NCBI RefSeq assembly: GCF_014269205.2
Contig: NZ_JABWRY020000001.1
Coordinates: 4,092,001-4,156,000, forward strand
DNA: 64,000 nt
Source of the DNA: Pseudomonas kermanshahensis
GTDB taxonomy: Bacteria > Pseudomonadota > Gammaproteobacteria > Pseudomonadales > Pseudomonadaceae
Direction of reading: 5' to 3'
Made by a program: the position numbers and the translations under genes. Under the pieces are notes generated by a model, which ran no database searches, had not been told where the DNA came from, and was given only the letters and a program-made list of their open reading frames with translations. Positions 9,253 to 19,910 of the stretch are shown piece by piece (the stretch's first letter is position 1; every line of letters begins with the position of its first letter).

Positions 9253-9274
9253 ATGCTTGTAATATTATAAGCAT
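9253..9274. promoter_or_regulatory. candidate TetR operator (22-bp palindrome)
   Basis: Two 11-bp half-sites, ATGCTTGTAAT and ATTATAAGCAT, are inverted repeats with one mismatch, centred between 9263 and 9264. It is AT-rich and lies right before the TetR gene start, a typical autoregulatory site. Confidence 0.6.
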
Positions 9275-9343
9275 CATATTTTTTGGCAAGCGAAATTCAC
9301 GACCACCTGTCGGTGCCCGGAAAAAAGGAAAGGGAGAAAAACA

Positions 9344-9374
9344 AAAGGCCCATTCAATAAGCGAATGAGCCTTT
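9344..9374 (-). terminator. terminator of the tRNA-Ala/Glu operon
   Basis: A stem of AAAGGC plus CATTC paired with GAATG plus GCCTTT, with a single mismatch, is followed leftward by a U-rich TTTTGTTTTTC tract. It sits about 26 bp downstream of the last tRNA-Glu. Confidence 0.8.
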
Positions 9375-9400
9375 AAAGTCCCGCAAAACGCGGGTAAACA

Positions 9401-9476
9401 TGGCGTCCCCTAGGGGACTCGAACCCCTGTTACCGCCGTGAAAGGGCGGTGTCCTAGGCCACTAGACGAAGGGGAC
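9401..9476 (-). tRNA. tRNA-Glu (TTC), copy 3 in transcription order
   Basis: A 76-nt cloverleaf with 5' GTCCCCTTCG, an anticodon loop CTTTCAC reading TTC, a GGTTCGAAC T-arm and encoded CCA. It is identical to the copies at 9660 and 9907. Confidence 0.97.
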
Positions 9477-9518
9477 GTAACCTTCGTGCCGGCTCGTTTT
9501 CACAAACCGCGGCAAAAT

Positions 9519-9594
9519 TGGTGGAGCTAAGCGGGATCGAACCGCTGACCTCCTGCATGCCATGCAGGCGCTCTCCCAGCTGAGCTATAGCCCC
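9519..9594 (-). tRNA. tRNA-Ala (GGC), copy 3
   Basis: A 76-nt cloverleaf starting GGGGCTATAGCTCAGCTGGG. The anticodon loop ATGGCAT gives GGC. The 3' end is ...TTAGCTCCACCA with encoded CCA. Identical to two further copies. Confidence 0.97.
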
Positions 9595-9603
9595 GAAAAC
9601 AAA

Positions 9604-9630
9604 AGGCTCATCCAATAGACGAATGAGCCT
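9604..9630 (-). terminator. relict terminator between tRNA units
   Basis: AGGCTCAT and ATGAGCCT form an 8-bp stem with an 11-nt loop, and leftward transcription meets TTTGTTTT right after it. It resembles the true operon terminator at 9344 but lies between two tRNA-Ala/Glu units. This suggests that the duplicated unit carried its terminator along. Confidence 0.6.
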
Positions 9631-9659
9631 CTTTAAGCCCCGCAAAACGCGGGTAAAAG

Positions 9660-9735
9660 TGGCGTCCCCTAGGGGACTCGAACCCCTGTTACCGCCGTGA
9701 AAGGGCGGTGTCCTAGGCCACTAGACGAAGGGGAC
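9660..9735 (-). tRNA. tRNA-Glu (TTC), copy 2
   Basis: Same 76-nt sequence as at 9401, offset by 259 bp, anticodon TTC, CCA encoded. Confidence 0.97.
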
Positions 9736-9777
9736 GTAACCTTCGTGCCGGTTCGTTTTCACAAACCGCGGCAAAAT

Positions 9778-9853
9778 TGGTGGAGCTAAGCGGGATCGAA
9801 CCGCTGACCTCCTGCATGCCATGCAGGCGCTCTCCCAGCTGAGCTATAGCCCC
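9778..9853 (-). tRNA. tRNA-Ala (GGC), copy 2
   Basis: Same 76-nt sequence as at 9519, offset by 259 bp, anticodon GGC, CCA encoded. Confidence 0.97.
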
Positions 9854-9906
9854 AGATTTTTAGCCTCGCGGCCCAGCGAAATCGTTAAACATCGCTTGTG
9901 TAAAAC

Positions 9907-9982
9907 TGGCGTCCCCTAGGGGACTCGAACCCCTGTTACCGCCGTGAAAGGGCGGTGTCCTAGGCCACTAGACGAAGGGGAC
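9907..9982 (-). tRNA. tRNA-Glu (TTC), copy 1
   Basis: Same 76-nt gene as the other two. The spacers around this copy differ from those of copies 2 and 3, so it belongs to the older or promoter-proximal unit. Confidence 0.97.
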
Positions 9983-10054
9983 GAACCTTCTTACCTTCAA
10001 GACCCGGTTGCTGGACCCGGTCTTGCTTATCAGCCGTGGCTGCTAAGCGGAATT

Positions 10055-10130
10055 TGGTGGAGCTAAGCGGGATCGAACCGCTGACCTCCTGCATGCCATG
10101 CAGGCGCTCTCCCAGCTGAGCTATAGCCCC
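10055..10130 (-). tRNA. tRNA-Ala (GGC), copy 1 (promoter-proximal)
   Basis: A 76-nt tRNA with anticodon GGC, the first gene after the operon promoter at 10205-10233. Confidence 0.97.
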
Positions 10131-10204
10131 ACTATGTCGCTCTGAGCAGAATCGCTGGCTGGGTGCCTGGCGTTTCGTTTCGCTCATCGCTGTGGACGGG
10201 GCGC

Positions 10205-10233
10205 ATATTAAGATCGGATTGCACGGCTGTCAA
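10205..10233 (-). promoter_or_regulatory. sigma70 promoter of the tRNA-Ala/Glu operon
   Basis: Leftward TTGACA (10233-10228), a 17-nt spacer and TAATAT (10210-10205), followed by a GC-rich GCGCCCCGTCC stretch. A perfect -35 with a GC discriminator is typical of stringently controlled stable-RNA promoters. Confidence 0.88.
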
Positions 10234-10320
10234 ACGAATTTTTGAAAATATTCAAAAGTTTTTTCACAGATAACAATCACTTACCGCCCTGCCCTTCTTT
10301 TCATGGCATACACGGCCGTT

Positions 10321-10431
10321 GTAGGAGCGGCATTGCGTCGCGATAGGGGCGCGAAGCGCCCCCCGATTTGCGGGGCTGCGCTATCGCGGGGGCCGCTTCG
10401 CACCCCTTTCGCGACGCAAGGCCGCTCCTAC
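10321..10431. repeat. REP pair (inverted, long-stem variant)
   Basis: GTAGGAGCGGCATTGCGTCG pairs with the inverted GCAAGGCCGCTCCTAC. Between them lie further nested GC-rich palindromes (GGGGCGCGAAGCGCCCC). Located between gltX and the tRNA promoter; the stretch 10234-10320 holds nothing else I recognise. Confidence 0.8.
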
Positions 10432-10450
10432 ACAGGCGATCAACACCTAA

Positions 10451-11932
10451 TCAGGCGATGTTCGCCAGCAGCTTTTCCCACTCTTTGTTTTCTTTTTTCG
10501 ACACACCACCCAGCAAGTCCAGAGCCTGGCGCAAGCGGTAGCGGGTCAGGTCCGGGCCGAGGATTTCCATGGCATCGAGCACCGACACCGAGCTGGCCTG
10601 GCCGGTAATAGCGGCGAACATCAGCGGCATGGCGTCACGCAGTTTCAGCTCCAGCGACTCGACCACGGCCTGGATGCAACCGGTGATGCGGTCCTTCTCC
10701 CACTGGCGCAGGCTTTCGAGCTTCCACAGGATCAACTGGATGACCTGGCGCACCTGATCAGCCGACAACTTCTTGCTCTCGAACAGCTTGGCATCGAGCT
10801 TCAGCGCGCCCTCGAAGAAGAAGCCACCCAACGGCGCAACCTGACTGAAGGTCTCGACCCGGCCTTGAACATGCGGGGCGATCTTCATCATGTAATCACT
10901 GTTGAACGCCCATTTCTGCAAGCGCGCGGCGAACTGTTCGACCGGTAGCTCGCGCAGCCACTGGCCGTTGAGCCAGGACAGTTTTTCAATGTCGAAAATC
11001 GGCCCGCCCAGGGAGATGCGCGACAGGTCGAAGTGCTCGACCATTTCGGCCAGGGAGAACTTCTCGCGCTCGTCCGGCATCGACCAGCCCATGCGGCCGA
11101 GGTAGTTGAGCATCGCCTCGGGCATGAAGCCCATGCGCTCGTAGAAGGTGACCGAGGTTGGGTTCTTGCGCTTGGACAGCTTGGACTTGTCCGGGTTACG
11201 CAGCAGCGGCATGTAGCACAGCTTGGGCTGCTCCCAACCGAAGTACTCGTACAGTTTGATCAGCTTGGGCGCCGACGGCAGCCACTCTTCACCCCGCAGG
11301 ACGTGGGTGATGCCCATCAAGTGGTCGTCGACCACGTTGGCCAGGAAGTAGGTCGGCAGGCCGTCGTTCTTCATCAGCACCTGCATGTCCATGCGGTCCC
11401 ATGGGATTTCGACGTCACCGCGCAGCATGTCCGGCACCACGCAGATACCTTCGCTCGGCACCTTCATGCGGATCACGTGGGGCTCGCCGGCGTCCAGGCG
11501 GCGCTGCACTTCTTCAGCGCTCAGCAACAGGGCACGGCCGTCGTAACGCGGGGTCTCGCCACGGGCCATTTGCTCGGCGCGCATCTGCTCCAGCTCTTCA
11601 GCGGTGCAGAAGCAGTAGAACGCATGGCCGGCATCGACCAGTTGCTTGGCGTATTTGGCGTAGATCTCGCCACGCTCGCTCTGCCGGTAAGGGCCGTGCG
11701 GGCCACCGACGTCCGGGCCTTCGTTCCACTCGATGCCAAGCCAGCGCAAGGCGTCGAAGATCTGCTGTTCCGACTCGCGGGTGGAGCGCAGTTGGTCGGT
11801 ATCTTCGATGCGCAGGATGAACTCGCCGCCGTGCTGCTTGGCAAAGCAGTAGTTGAACAGGGCGATGTAGGCGGTGCCGACATGGGGGTCGCCCGTGGGC
11901 GATGGCGCGATACGCGTGCGTACGGTGGTCAT
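10451..11932 (-). CDS. gltX: glutamyl-tRNA synthetase
   Basis: Charges tRNA-Glu with glutamate. The 493-residue class I synthetase begins at ATG 11932 with [20 protein letters not shown], which contains the HIGH-equivalent HVGT motif. The KLSKR signature ([13 protein letters not shown]) lies near residue 250, and the anticodon-binding domain forms the C-terminal third. The earlier in-frame codons up to 12016 were rejected because the family starts at [14 protein letters not shown]. Its substrate tRNA genes lie immediately downstream on the same strand, but their own promoter makes them a separate unit. Confidence 0.97.
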   Translation of the reverse strand: MTTVRTRIAPSPTGDPHVGTAYIALFNYCFAKQHGGEFILRIEDTDQLRSTRESEQQIFDALRWLGIEWNEGPDVGGPHGPYRQSERGEIYAKYAKQLVDAGHAFYCFCTAEELEQMRAEQMARGETPRYDGRALLLSAEEVQRRLDAGEPHVIRMKVPSEGICVVPDMLRGDVEIPWDRMDMQVLMKNDGLPTYFLANVVDDHLMGITHVLRGEEWLPSAPKLIKLYEYFGWEQPKLCYMPLLRNPDKSKLSKRKNPTSVTFYERMGFMPEAMLNYLGRMGWSMPDEREKFSLAEMVEHFDLSRISLGGPIFDIEKLSWLNGQWLRELPVEQFAARLQKWAFNSDYMMKIAPHVQGRVETFSQVAPLGGFFFEGALKLDAKLFESKKLSADQVRQVIQLILWKLESLRQWEKDRITGCIQAVVESLELKLRDAMPLMFAAITGQASSVSVLDAMEILGPDLTRYRLRQALDLLGGVSKKENKEWEKLLANIA

Positions 11933-12075
11933 GGAAGGTCTCGAACGAAAGATGAAACAAAGGCGGGATGTTAGCAGGGAGCAGGCACCCGGCTCCAGCA
12001 ATGGCGCGAACGACACTTGTCGAATTGCCGTCCGTCGCTGTTAAATTTGTTTACATTTCTGGAACCATAGTCCTC

Positions 12076-13131
12076 ATGCCTGCTCAACTCAAACGCCGCC
12101 TGCTGATCTTCTTTGTCGTGGTTGCGGCCATCGCCCTCGCCTTCCTGGCCCACTGGTACTTCAAGGGGCGCTTTTACGAAAGTACCGACAACGCTTACGT
12201 TCAGGGCGAAATCACCCGTATTTCCAGCCAACTTGGCGCGCGTATCGAAGATGTACGGGTGCAGGACAACCAGCACGTGGTCAAAGGCGAACTGCTGGTA
12301 CGCCTGGAAGCCGCCGATTTTCAACTTGCCGTCGAGCGCGCCCGAGCCGCCCTGGCAACCCGTGAAGCGGAACACGTGCAAGCTGAAAGCCGCCTGACGC
12401 AACAAGGCAGCTTGATCGCTGCGGGCCAGGCCCAGGTCGCCGCCAACCAGGCCACGCTCAACCGCTCACGCCTGGACCTCAACCGCGCAGAAGCCCTGCG
12501 TAAGCCTGGCTTCGTGTCCGAGGAGCGGGTGACTACCCTTTCGGCAGAAAGCCATGTCGCCAGCTCCCAGGTCGACAAGGCCCGCGCTGACCTGCAAAGC
12601 CAGCGCCAGCAGGTCAATGCCCTGACTGCCGAGCTCAAACGCCTCGATGCGCAGATCGCCAATGCCCGTGCCGACCTTGCCCAGGCCGAATTGAACCTGA
12701 CCCGCTGCGAGATCCGCGCCCCGATCAGCGGCACCATCGGCCAACGCAACGCACGCAACGGTCAGGTGGTACAGGCTGGCGCCTATCTGCTGTCGATCGT
12801 GCCCGACGAAGACATCTGGGTACAGGCCAACTTCAAGGAAACCCAGATTGGCCACATGCAACCAGGGCAGCGCGCCGAATTGCTGTTCGACAGCTACCCA
12901 GACACCCCCATCGAAGCCCGGGTCAACAGCCTGTTCGCAGCCTCCGGCGCCCAGTTCAGCCTGCTGCCACCGGACAACGCCACCGGTAACTTCACCAAGG
13001 TGGTGCAGCGCATCCCGGTAAAGCTGACCTTCAGCGCCGACAACCCGCTGCATGGCCGCATCCGTCCCGGCATGTCGGTCACCGCCACTGTCGATATCCG
13101 CACCGAGGATGAAGGCCGCAATGGCCGGTGA
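12076..13131 (+). CDS. emrA: membrane-fusion protein of an EmrAB-type efflux pump
   Basis: A 351-residue HlyD/EmrA-family periplasmic adaptor that links an inner-membrane transporter to an outer-membrane channel. One N-terminal transmembrane helix (about residues 8-27, LLIFFVVVAAIALAFLAHWY) is followed by the motif STDNAYVQGEITRISSQLGARI (biotinyl-lipoyl half), a coiled coil at about 85-200 and the second lipoyl half (IRAPISGTIGQRNARNGQVV). It starts at ATG 12076. The last 11 bp overlap the transporter gene, so the two are translationally coupled. The exported drug is unknown. Confidence 0.9.
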   Translation: MPAQLKRRLLIFFVVVAAIALAFLAHWYFKGRFYESTDNAYVQGEITRISSQLGARIEDVRVQDNQHVVKGELLVRLEAADFQLAVERARAALATREAEHVQAESRLTQQGSLIAAGQAQVAANQATLNRSRLDLNRAEALRKPGFVSEERVTTLSAESHVASSQVDKARADLQSQRQQVNALTAELKRLDAQIANARADLAQAELNLTRCEIRAPISGTIGQRNARNGQVVQAGAYLLSIVPDEDIWVQANFKETQIGHMQPGQRAELLFDSYPDTPIEARVNSLFAASGAQFSLLPPDNATGNFTKVVQRIPVKLTFSADNPLHGRIRPGMSVTATVDIRTEDEGRNGR

Positions 13132-14671
13132 TCAGTTGCTCCGGCCCACTGCCGAGCCCACCCGGCGCGACTGGATTGCGGTGATGAGCGTGATGCTCGG
13201 CGCCTTCATGGCCGTGCTCGACATCCAGATCACCAACTCGTCGCTGAAGGACATCCAGGGCGCGCTTTCCGCGACCCTGGAAGAAGGCTCGTGGATCTCC
13301 ACCTCCTACTTGGTTGCGGAAATCATCATGATCCCGCTGACCGCCTGGCTGGTGCAGTTGCTGTCCGCCCGGCGCTTGGCGGTGTGGGTTTCGGCCGGCT
13401 TTTTGCTGTCGTCCCTGCTCTGCTCCATGGCCTGGAACCTGGAGAGCATGATCATGTTCCGTGCACTGCAGGGCTTTACCGGTGGCGCGCTGATCCCCCT
13501 GGCCTTCACCCTGACCCTGATCAAGCTACCCGAGCACCACCGCGCCAAGGGCATGGCCATGTTCGCCATGACGGCCACCTTCGCGCCCTCGATCGGCCCG
13601 ACCCTGGGAGGGTGGCTGACCGAGAACTGGGGCTGGGAGTACATCTTCTACATCAACATCCCGCCAGGGTTGGTGATGATCGCTGGGCTGCTGTACGGGC
13701 TGGAGAAAAAAGAGGCGCATTGGGAGCTGCTGAAGAGCACCGACTATGCCGGCATCGTCACGCTCGGCCTGGGGCTGGGCTGCCTGCAGGTCTTTCTCGA
13801 GGAAGGCCATCGCAAGGATTGGCTGGAATCGAACCTGATCGTCAGCCTGGGCACCGTCGCCCTGATCAGCCTGATTACCTTTGTCATCCTGCAGTTTTCC
13901 AAGCCGCACCCTTTGATCAACCTGCGCATCCTCGGCAACCGCAACTTTGGGCTGTCGAGTATTGCCAGCCTGGGCATGGGGGTCGGGCTGTATGGCTCAA
14001 TCTATTTGTTGCCGCTGTACCTGGCGCAGATCCAAGGCTACAACGCCCTGCAGATCGGCGAGGTGATCATGTGGATGGGGGTACCGCAGCTGTTTCTGAT
14101 TCCGCTGGTACCGCAGCTGATGAAAGTGGTCTCGCCGAAAATACTGTGCGCTGTAGGCTTCTGCCTGTTTGGGGCCGCCAGCTTTGGCTCGGGGGTACTT
14201 AACCCGGACTTTGCGGGGCCGCAGTTCAACCACATCCAGATCATTCGGGCACTGGGGCAACCGATGATCATGGTGACCATTTCGTTGATTGCCACGGCCT
14301 ATATCCAGCAACAAGATGCCGGGTCGGCATCGAGCCTGTTCAACATCTTGCGCAACCTGGGTGGGGCGATTGGCATTGCTTTGCTGGCCACCTTGCTGGA
14401 TGCGCGGACCAAGGTGTACTTCGACTACCTGCGCGAATCGGTGGTGCCCAGCAACCCACAGGTGGCAGAGCGCTTGGCGCAACTGGCGGAGCGACTGGGC
14501 AGTGAGACGGCGGCGCTTGGCAAGCTGAGTGAGATCACCCATCAGCAGGCGCAGATCATGGCGTACAACGATGCCTTCCACTTTGTCGGCATCGGCTTGG
14601 CGGTGAGCATGGTAGCGGTACTGTTGACGCGCAAGCTGCCGGAGGGGTTGAAGGCTGGGGAGGCTCATTGA
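13121..14671 (+). CDS. emrB: DHA2-family multidrug efflux MFS transporter
   Basis: A 516-residue inner-membrane drug:proton antiporter with the 14-helix DHA2 architecture. Helix 1 carries GAFMAVLDIQITNSSLKDIQ (the family motif LDxTIVNVALP in divergent form), followed by the EEGSWISTSYLVAEIIMIPL segment. The start at ATG 13121 is preferred over 13109 because GAAGG lies 5 nt upstream. It overlaps the adaptor gene by 11 bp, making an EmrAB pair that probably works with an outer-membrane factor encoded elsewhere; none is seen nearby. Confidence 0.92.
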   Translation: MAGDQLLRPTAEPTRRDWIAVMSVMLGAFMAVLDIQITNSSLKDIQGALSATLEEGSWISTSYLVAEIIMIPLTAWLVQLLSARRLAVWVSAGFLLSSLLCSMAWNLESMIMFRALQGFTGGALIPLAFTLTLIKLPEHHRAKGMAMFAMTATFAPSIGPTLGGWLTENWGWEYIFYINIPPGLVMIAGLLYGLEKKEAHWELLKSTDYAGIVTLGLGLGCLQVFLEEGHRKDWLESNLIVSLGTVALISLITFVILQFSKPHPLINLRILGNRNFGLSSIASLGMGVGLYGSIYLLPLYLAQIQGYNALQIGEVIMWMGVPQLFLIPLVPQLMKVVSPKILCAVGFCLFGAASFGSGVLNPDFAGPQFNHIQIIRALGQPMIMVTISLIATAYIQQQDAGSASSLFNILRNLGGAIGIALLATLLDARTKVYFDYLRESVVPSNPQVAERLAQLAERLGSETAALGKLSEITHQQAQIMAYNDAFHFVGIGLAVSMVAVLLTRKLPEGLKAGEAH

Positions 14672-14693
14672 GCTGATTTGTTTGTTGCCTGTA

Positions 14694-14846
14694 CCGGCCT
14701 CTTCGCGGGGCAAGCCCGCTCCCACAAATGCCCACTGACTTTGAGAGCTGCGTTCATCCTGAGACAAGCCCGCTCCCACAGATACCTCACTTTTCACAAG
14801 GGCAGTGAGGTACCTGTGGGAGCGGGCTTGCCCCGCGAAGAGGCCT
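14694..14846. repeat. REP cluster (two full units and one fragment)
   Basis: A unit CCGGCCTCTTCGCGGGGCAA..., a fragment (ACAAGCCCGCTCCCAC at 14764-14779) and an inverted unit ending GCGAAGAGGCC. This is a different REP subfamily from the GTAGGAGCAGCC type seen elsewhere in the window. It lies between the convergent emrB and uvrB. Confidence 0.85.
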
Positions 14847-14862
14847 AACCGGGAGCAAAGGA

Positions 14863-16878
<2,016 letters not shown>

Positions 16879-16903
16879 GAGGGACCTCGCGGTGTCGCAG
16901 CAA

Positions 16904-16919
16904 CTGTAAATTTAGCCAG
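16904..16919. promoter_or_regulatory. possible LexA-box-like site upstream of uvrB
   Basis: CTGT-N8-CCAG, one mismatch from the CTGT-N8-ACAG LexA core, 26 bp before the uvrB start. A single such match is weak evidence, and I do not know that uvrB belongs to the SOS regulon in this genus. Confidence 0.25.
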
Positions 16920-17077
16920 TAGTCTATACCCAAATGCGTTCGCTCGGAGCCGGTTTCAAGCCCCAGCTGTGAACGCTTATTGCTGTGGACACGGCAATAA
17001 GACCAATGGTCAAAAAATATTTGCGTAAATGGCCGGAAAAGCTGCGCCAGAGTGTCGCAGTGACCGGTCGGTATCAC

Positions 17078-17083
17078 TATACT
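17078..17083 (+). promoter_or_regulatory. possible -10 element for the aminotransferase gene
   Basis: TATACT 83 bp before the start codon at 17166, with a poor -35 match upstream. It is the best -10 candidate on this strand in the divergent uvrB/aminotransferase interval. Confidence 0.35.
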
Positions 17084-17165
17084 GACTCCCCGTTTGTGCA
17101 CCGCTTCAGTGCATTCGGCTGGAGCGTGTACGTCCTATCACTCTCCAATCAGAGCCAAGGTAACA

Positions 17166-18362
17166 ATGAGCCTGTTTTCCGCTGTCGAGCTGGCACCCCG
17201 CGACCCTATTCTGGGCCTCAACGAAGCATTCAACGCCGATCCACGTACCGACAAGGTCAACCTGGGCGTGGGCGTCTACTGCAATGAGGAAGGCCGCATT
17301 CCGCTGCTGCGCGCCGTGATCGAAGCCGAGACCCAGCGTGCTGCCCAGCATGCCTCGCGCGGCTACTTGCCGATCGACGGTATCGCGACTTACGACCAGG
17401 CCGTGCAAAAACTGCTGTTCGGCGCCGAGTCGCCGCTGCTGGCCGCTGGCCGTGTCGTCACCGTGCAAGCCGTTGGCGGCACCGGTGCGCTGAAGATTGG
17501 CGCCGACTTCCTCAAGCGCCTGTCGCCCAATGCCGTGGTTGCCATCAGCGACCCAAGCTGGGAAAACCACCGCGCCCTGTTCGAGACCGCAGGCTTCCCG
17601 GTACAGAACTACCGCTATTACGACGCACCGAGCAACGACGTCAACCGCGCCGGCATGCTCGAAGACCTGAACAGCCTGCCGTCCGGCTCGATCGTCGTCC
17701 TGCACGCCTGCTGCCACAACCCGACCGGCGTTGACCTCACCCTGGACGACTGGAAAAACGTCCTGGAAGTGGTCAAGGCCAAGGGCCACGTGCCATTCCT
17801 CGACATGGCCTACCAGGGCTTTGGTGACGGCATCGCTGAAGACGCCTTCGCCGTGCGCCTGTTCGCCGAGTCGGGCCTGGACTTCTTTGTTTCCAGCTCG
17901 TTCTCCAAGTCGTTCTCGCTGTATGGCGAGCGTGTCGGCGCCCTGTCGATCGTGACCGGCTCCAAGGACGAAAGCACCCGCGTGCTGTCCCAGGTCAAGC
18001 GCGTGATCCGCACCACCTACTCCAACCCGCCGACCCATGGCGCGACCATCGTCGCCACCGTGCTCAACAACGATGAGCTGCGTCAGATGTGGGAAGCGGA
18101 GCTGGGCGAAATGCGCCAGCGCATCCACGGCATGCGCAAGCAGATGGTCGAGCTGCTGGCCACCTACGGTGCTCAGCGCGACTTCAGCTTCGTTGGCCGC
18201 CAAGTGGGCATGTTCTCCTACTCCGGCCTGACCGTCGAGCAAGTGGCACGCCTGAAGAACGAGTTCGGCATCTACGCGCTGGACACCGGCCGCATCGCGG
18301 TCGCTGCACTGAATCAAAGCAACATCCACGTGGTCACCAAGGCTATCGTCGAAGTGCTGTAA
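17166..18362 (+). CDS. tyrB: aromatic/aspartate aminotransferase (class I, TyrB-like)
   Basis: A PLP-dependent transaminase of 398 residues that exchanges amino groups between aspartate or aromatic amino acids and 2-oxoglutarate. The start MSLFSAVELAPRDPILGLNE is typical of the AspC/TyrB family. The PLP lysine lies in SSSFSKSFSLYGERVGAL near residue 250, and the arginine-bearing motif SNPPTHGA follows. I chose ATG 17166 with AAGG upstream; an earlier in-frame extension to 17094 lacks homology. Substrate preference (aspartate versus aromatic) is not decided by sequence alone. Confidence 0.93.
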   Translation: MSLFSAVELAPRDPILGLNEAFNADPRTDKVNLGVGVYCNEEGRIPLLRAVIEAETQRAAQHASRGYLPIDGIATYDQAVQKLLFGAESPLLAAGRVVTVQAVGGTGALKIGADFLKRLSPNAVVAISDPSWENHRALFETAGFPVQNYRYYDAPSNDVNRAGMLEDLNSLPSGSIVVLHACCHNPTGVDLTLDDWKNVLEVVKAKGHVPFLDMAYQGFGDGIAEDAFAVRLFAESGLDFFVSSSFSKSFSLYGERVGALSIVTGSKDESTRVLSQVKRVIRTTYSNPPTHGATIVATVLNNDELRQMWEAELGEMRQRIHGMRKQMVELLATYGAQRDFSFVGRQVGMFSYSGLTVEQVARLKNEFGIYALDTGRIAVAALNQSNIHVVTKAIVEVL

Positions 18363-18397
18363 CTGCTTGATTCGGTTCTGATTTACCAGGGGGAAGC

Positions 18398-18425
18398 TTG
18401 ACTTCCCTTTGGTGATCAGTAAGAT
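18398..18425 (+). promoter_or_regulatory. promoter of tRNA-Asn
   Basis: TTGACT (18398-18403), a 16-nt spacer and TAAGAT (18420-18425), 10 bp before the mature tRNA. This is a plausible sigma70 promoter. Confidence 0.7.
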
Positions 18426-18435
18426 ATGCGCAGAT

Positions 18436-18511
18436 TCCGCGATAGCTCAGTCGGTAGAGCAAATGACTGTTAATCATTGGGTCCCTGGTTCGAGTCCAGG
18501 TCGCGGAGCCA
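18436..18511 (+). tRNA. tRNA-Asn (GTT)
   Basis: A 76-nt cloverleaf TCCGCGATAGCTCAGTCGGT... with anticodon loop CTGTTAA giving GTT, T-arm GGTTCGAGTCC and encoded CCA. Confidence 0.97.
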
Positions 18512-18521
18512 AACACTGAAA

Positions 18522-18555
18522 AGCCCCCGGGTGCGCAAGCAACCGGGGGCTTTTT
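18522..18555 (+). terminator. terminator of tRNA-Asn
   Basis: AGCCCCCGG pairs with CCGGGGGCT across a 12-nt loop and runs into a T tract. It sits 11 bp after the tRNA. Confidence 0.92.
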
Positions 18556-18667
18556 CGTTGTACGGTTGGAATGCTGCAGCGCCTGGCAGACCGAGCGCCG
18601 GGCGGGCGGCGCTCGGTCTGATTGACACCGCCATACTCAAGGCATGCGCATGCCAGCCACACAGGTC

Positions 18668-19228
18668 TCAGCCGGTACGCCCGATCGGATAGAACTCACC
18701 CCGGCTCCATACCCCCAGCCACTCTTCACCCTCGATAATGCGCGGCACCGCCAGCTCGACCAGTTGGTAGAACACATTGCGATGAATCAGCGCCTCAAGG
18801 TTGCTGCGCATCAGCACGTAGGGAGATGGCTCTTGCGTGACAGGATCGAGCTCGACCCGCAATGGGTTATCCGGCCCCGCCTCGACCTGGTCGTCGACAT
18901 TGCTGGTGAAGCGCAATATTTGTTGCTCGCCCTCGCCCTGCACCTCCAGAGTAACCGCGACAAAGGGCGCATCGTCGACACGGATGCCGACCTTCTCCAC
19001 CGGGGTTATCAGGAAGTAGTCATCGCCGTCGCGGCGGATGATCGTGGAAAACAACCGCACCATCGGCTTGCGCCCGATCGGCGTGCCCAGGTAATACCAG
19101 GTACCGTCGCGGGCGATGCGCATGTCGATGTCGCCGCAGAAGTCCGGGTTCCACAGGTGCACGGGCGGCAAACCCTTTGCCTTGGGGATTTGCGCCAGAA
19201 GGTCATTGGCCTTGCCGGAGTCGCTCAT
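18668..19228 (-). CDS. DUF1285 family protein
   Basis: A conserved proteobacterial protein of unknown function, 186 residues. The family hallmarks are HLWNPDFCGDIDMRI near residue 25, WYYLGTPIGRKPMVRLFSTI near residue 45 and NALRVE-like PDNPLRVELD in the middle. No signal peptide or membrane helix is seen. I chose ATG 19228 (GAGG upstream) over GTG 19231. It lies 10 bp downstream of the DUF4823 lipoprotein gene, so they are probably co-transcribed. Confidence 0.88.
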   Translation of the reverse strand: MSDSGKANDLLAQIPKAKGLPPVHLWNPDFCGDIDMRIARDGTWYYLGTPIGRKPMVRLFSTIIRRDGDDYFLITPVEKVGIRVDDAPFVAVTLEVQGEGEQQILRFTSNVDDQVEAGPDNPLRVELDPVTQEPSPYVLMRSNLEALIHRNVFYQLVELAVPRIIEGEEWLGVWSRGEFYPIGRTG

Positions 19229-19238
19229 CACGCTTGCC

Positions 19239-19844
19239 TCATTCGCTCATGCCCAGAAGGCTCCGAGCGTACTCGCGCATCGGCGCGGCAAGCAAATCTT
19301 CCGGCGTATTGTCGTGGAACGTCAACAAACCGCCACGGCTTTTGATGCGTGCGGTGTCAATCAAGTAGCGGGTATTGGTTTCAATCAGCATCATCTGCAC
19401 CACCCCAGTGTCCCAGCCGAGACGGTCGACAGCCTGTTCGTCATACCATTCGTCGCCGTTGCCGATGCGGTCGTCGGTACGTGCAAAACGGGTGTACAGC
19501 ACGTAGTCCGCGCCCACCGAGCGCGCCTGGGCGATCGCGTCCTCCAAGCCGAGCGGGCCTTGGGCACGGCGTACCAGGGGGAAATACTCGACGAAGCTCT
19601 TGAAGGCCTGGTCGGCCACCACGTTCTGGTGCGGTACTGGCCCTTTACCGGGCGGCACGAAGGCACCCTGGCCAATGAAGATGAACGAGTCGGGCTGCAG
19701 GCGGATCGACAGTGTCCTGCGGGTATCGCTGTGGTCGAGCAGACCGGCGTCGCTCATGTGGTAACGGACGCCTTCGCCCATATCGCTGACATTCATGCAG
19801 CCGCCCAACGCCATCAGCGCCAGCAGCAAGACCAGGCTACGCAT
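19239..19844 (-). CDS. DUF4823 lipoprotein
   Basis: A 201-residue protein with a lipoprotein signal (MRSLVLLLALMALGGC; LGGC lipobox, Cys16 as the lipidated residue). Position +2 after Cys is Met-Asn, not Asp, so outer-membrane sorting is expected. The remainder (GYHMS..., ADYVLYTRFARTDDRIGNGDEW) matches the DUF4823 pattern known only from conserved hypothetical proteins. It is first of a two-gene unit with DUF1285. Confidence 0.88.
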   Translation of the reverse strand: MRSLVLLLALMALGGCMNVSDMGEGVRYHMSDAGLLDHSDTRRTLSIRLQPDSFIFIGQGAFVPPGKGPVPHQNVVADQAFKSFVEYFPLVRRAQGPLGLEDAIAQARSVGADYVLYTRFARTDDRIGNGDEWYDEQAVDRLGWDTGVVQMMLIETNTRYLIDTARIKSRGGLLTFHDNTPEDLLAAPMREYARSLLGMSE

Positions 19845-19910
19845 CTTTCCTCCAGTGGCCGGCGACGAAAAACCGGCGAATAGCCGGCGGATGCAGCTTT
19901 TGCGCCAGAC

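Noticed and set aside
9401..10130. tRNA array as a possible integration site of a mobile island
   Set aside because: No integrase, direct-repeat attachment sites or atypical genes lie beside the tRNAs; spacers are short and self-similar.
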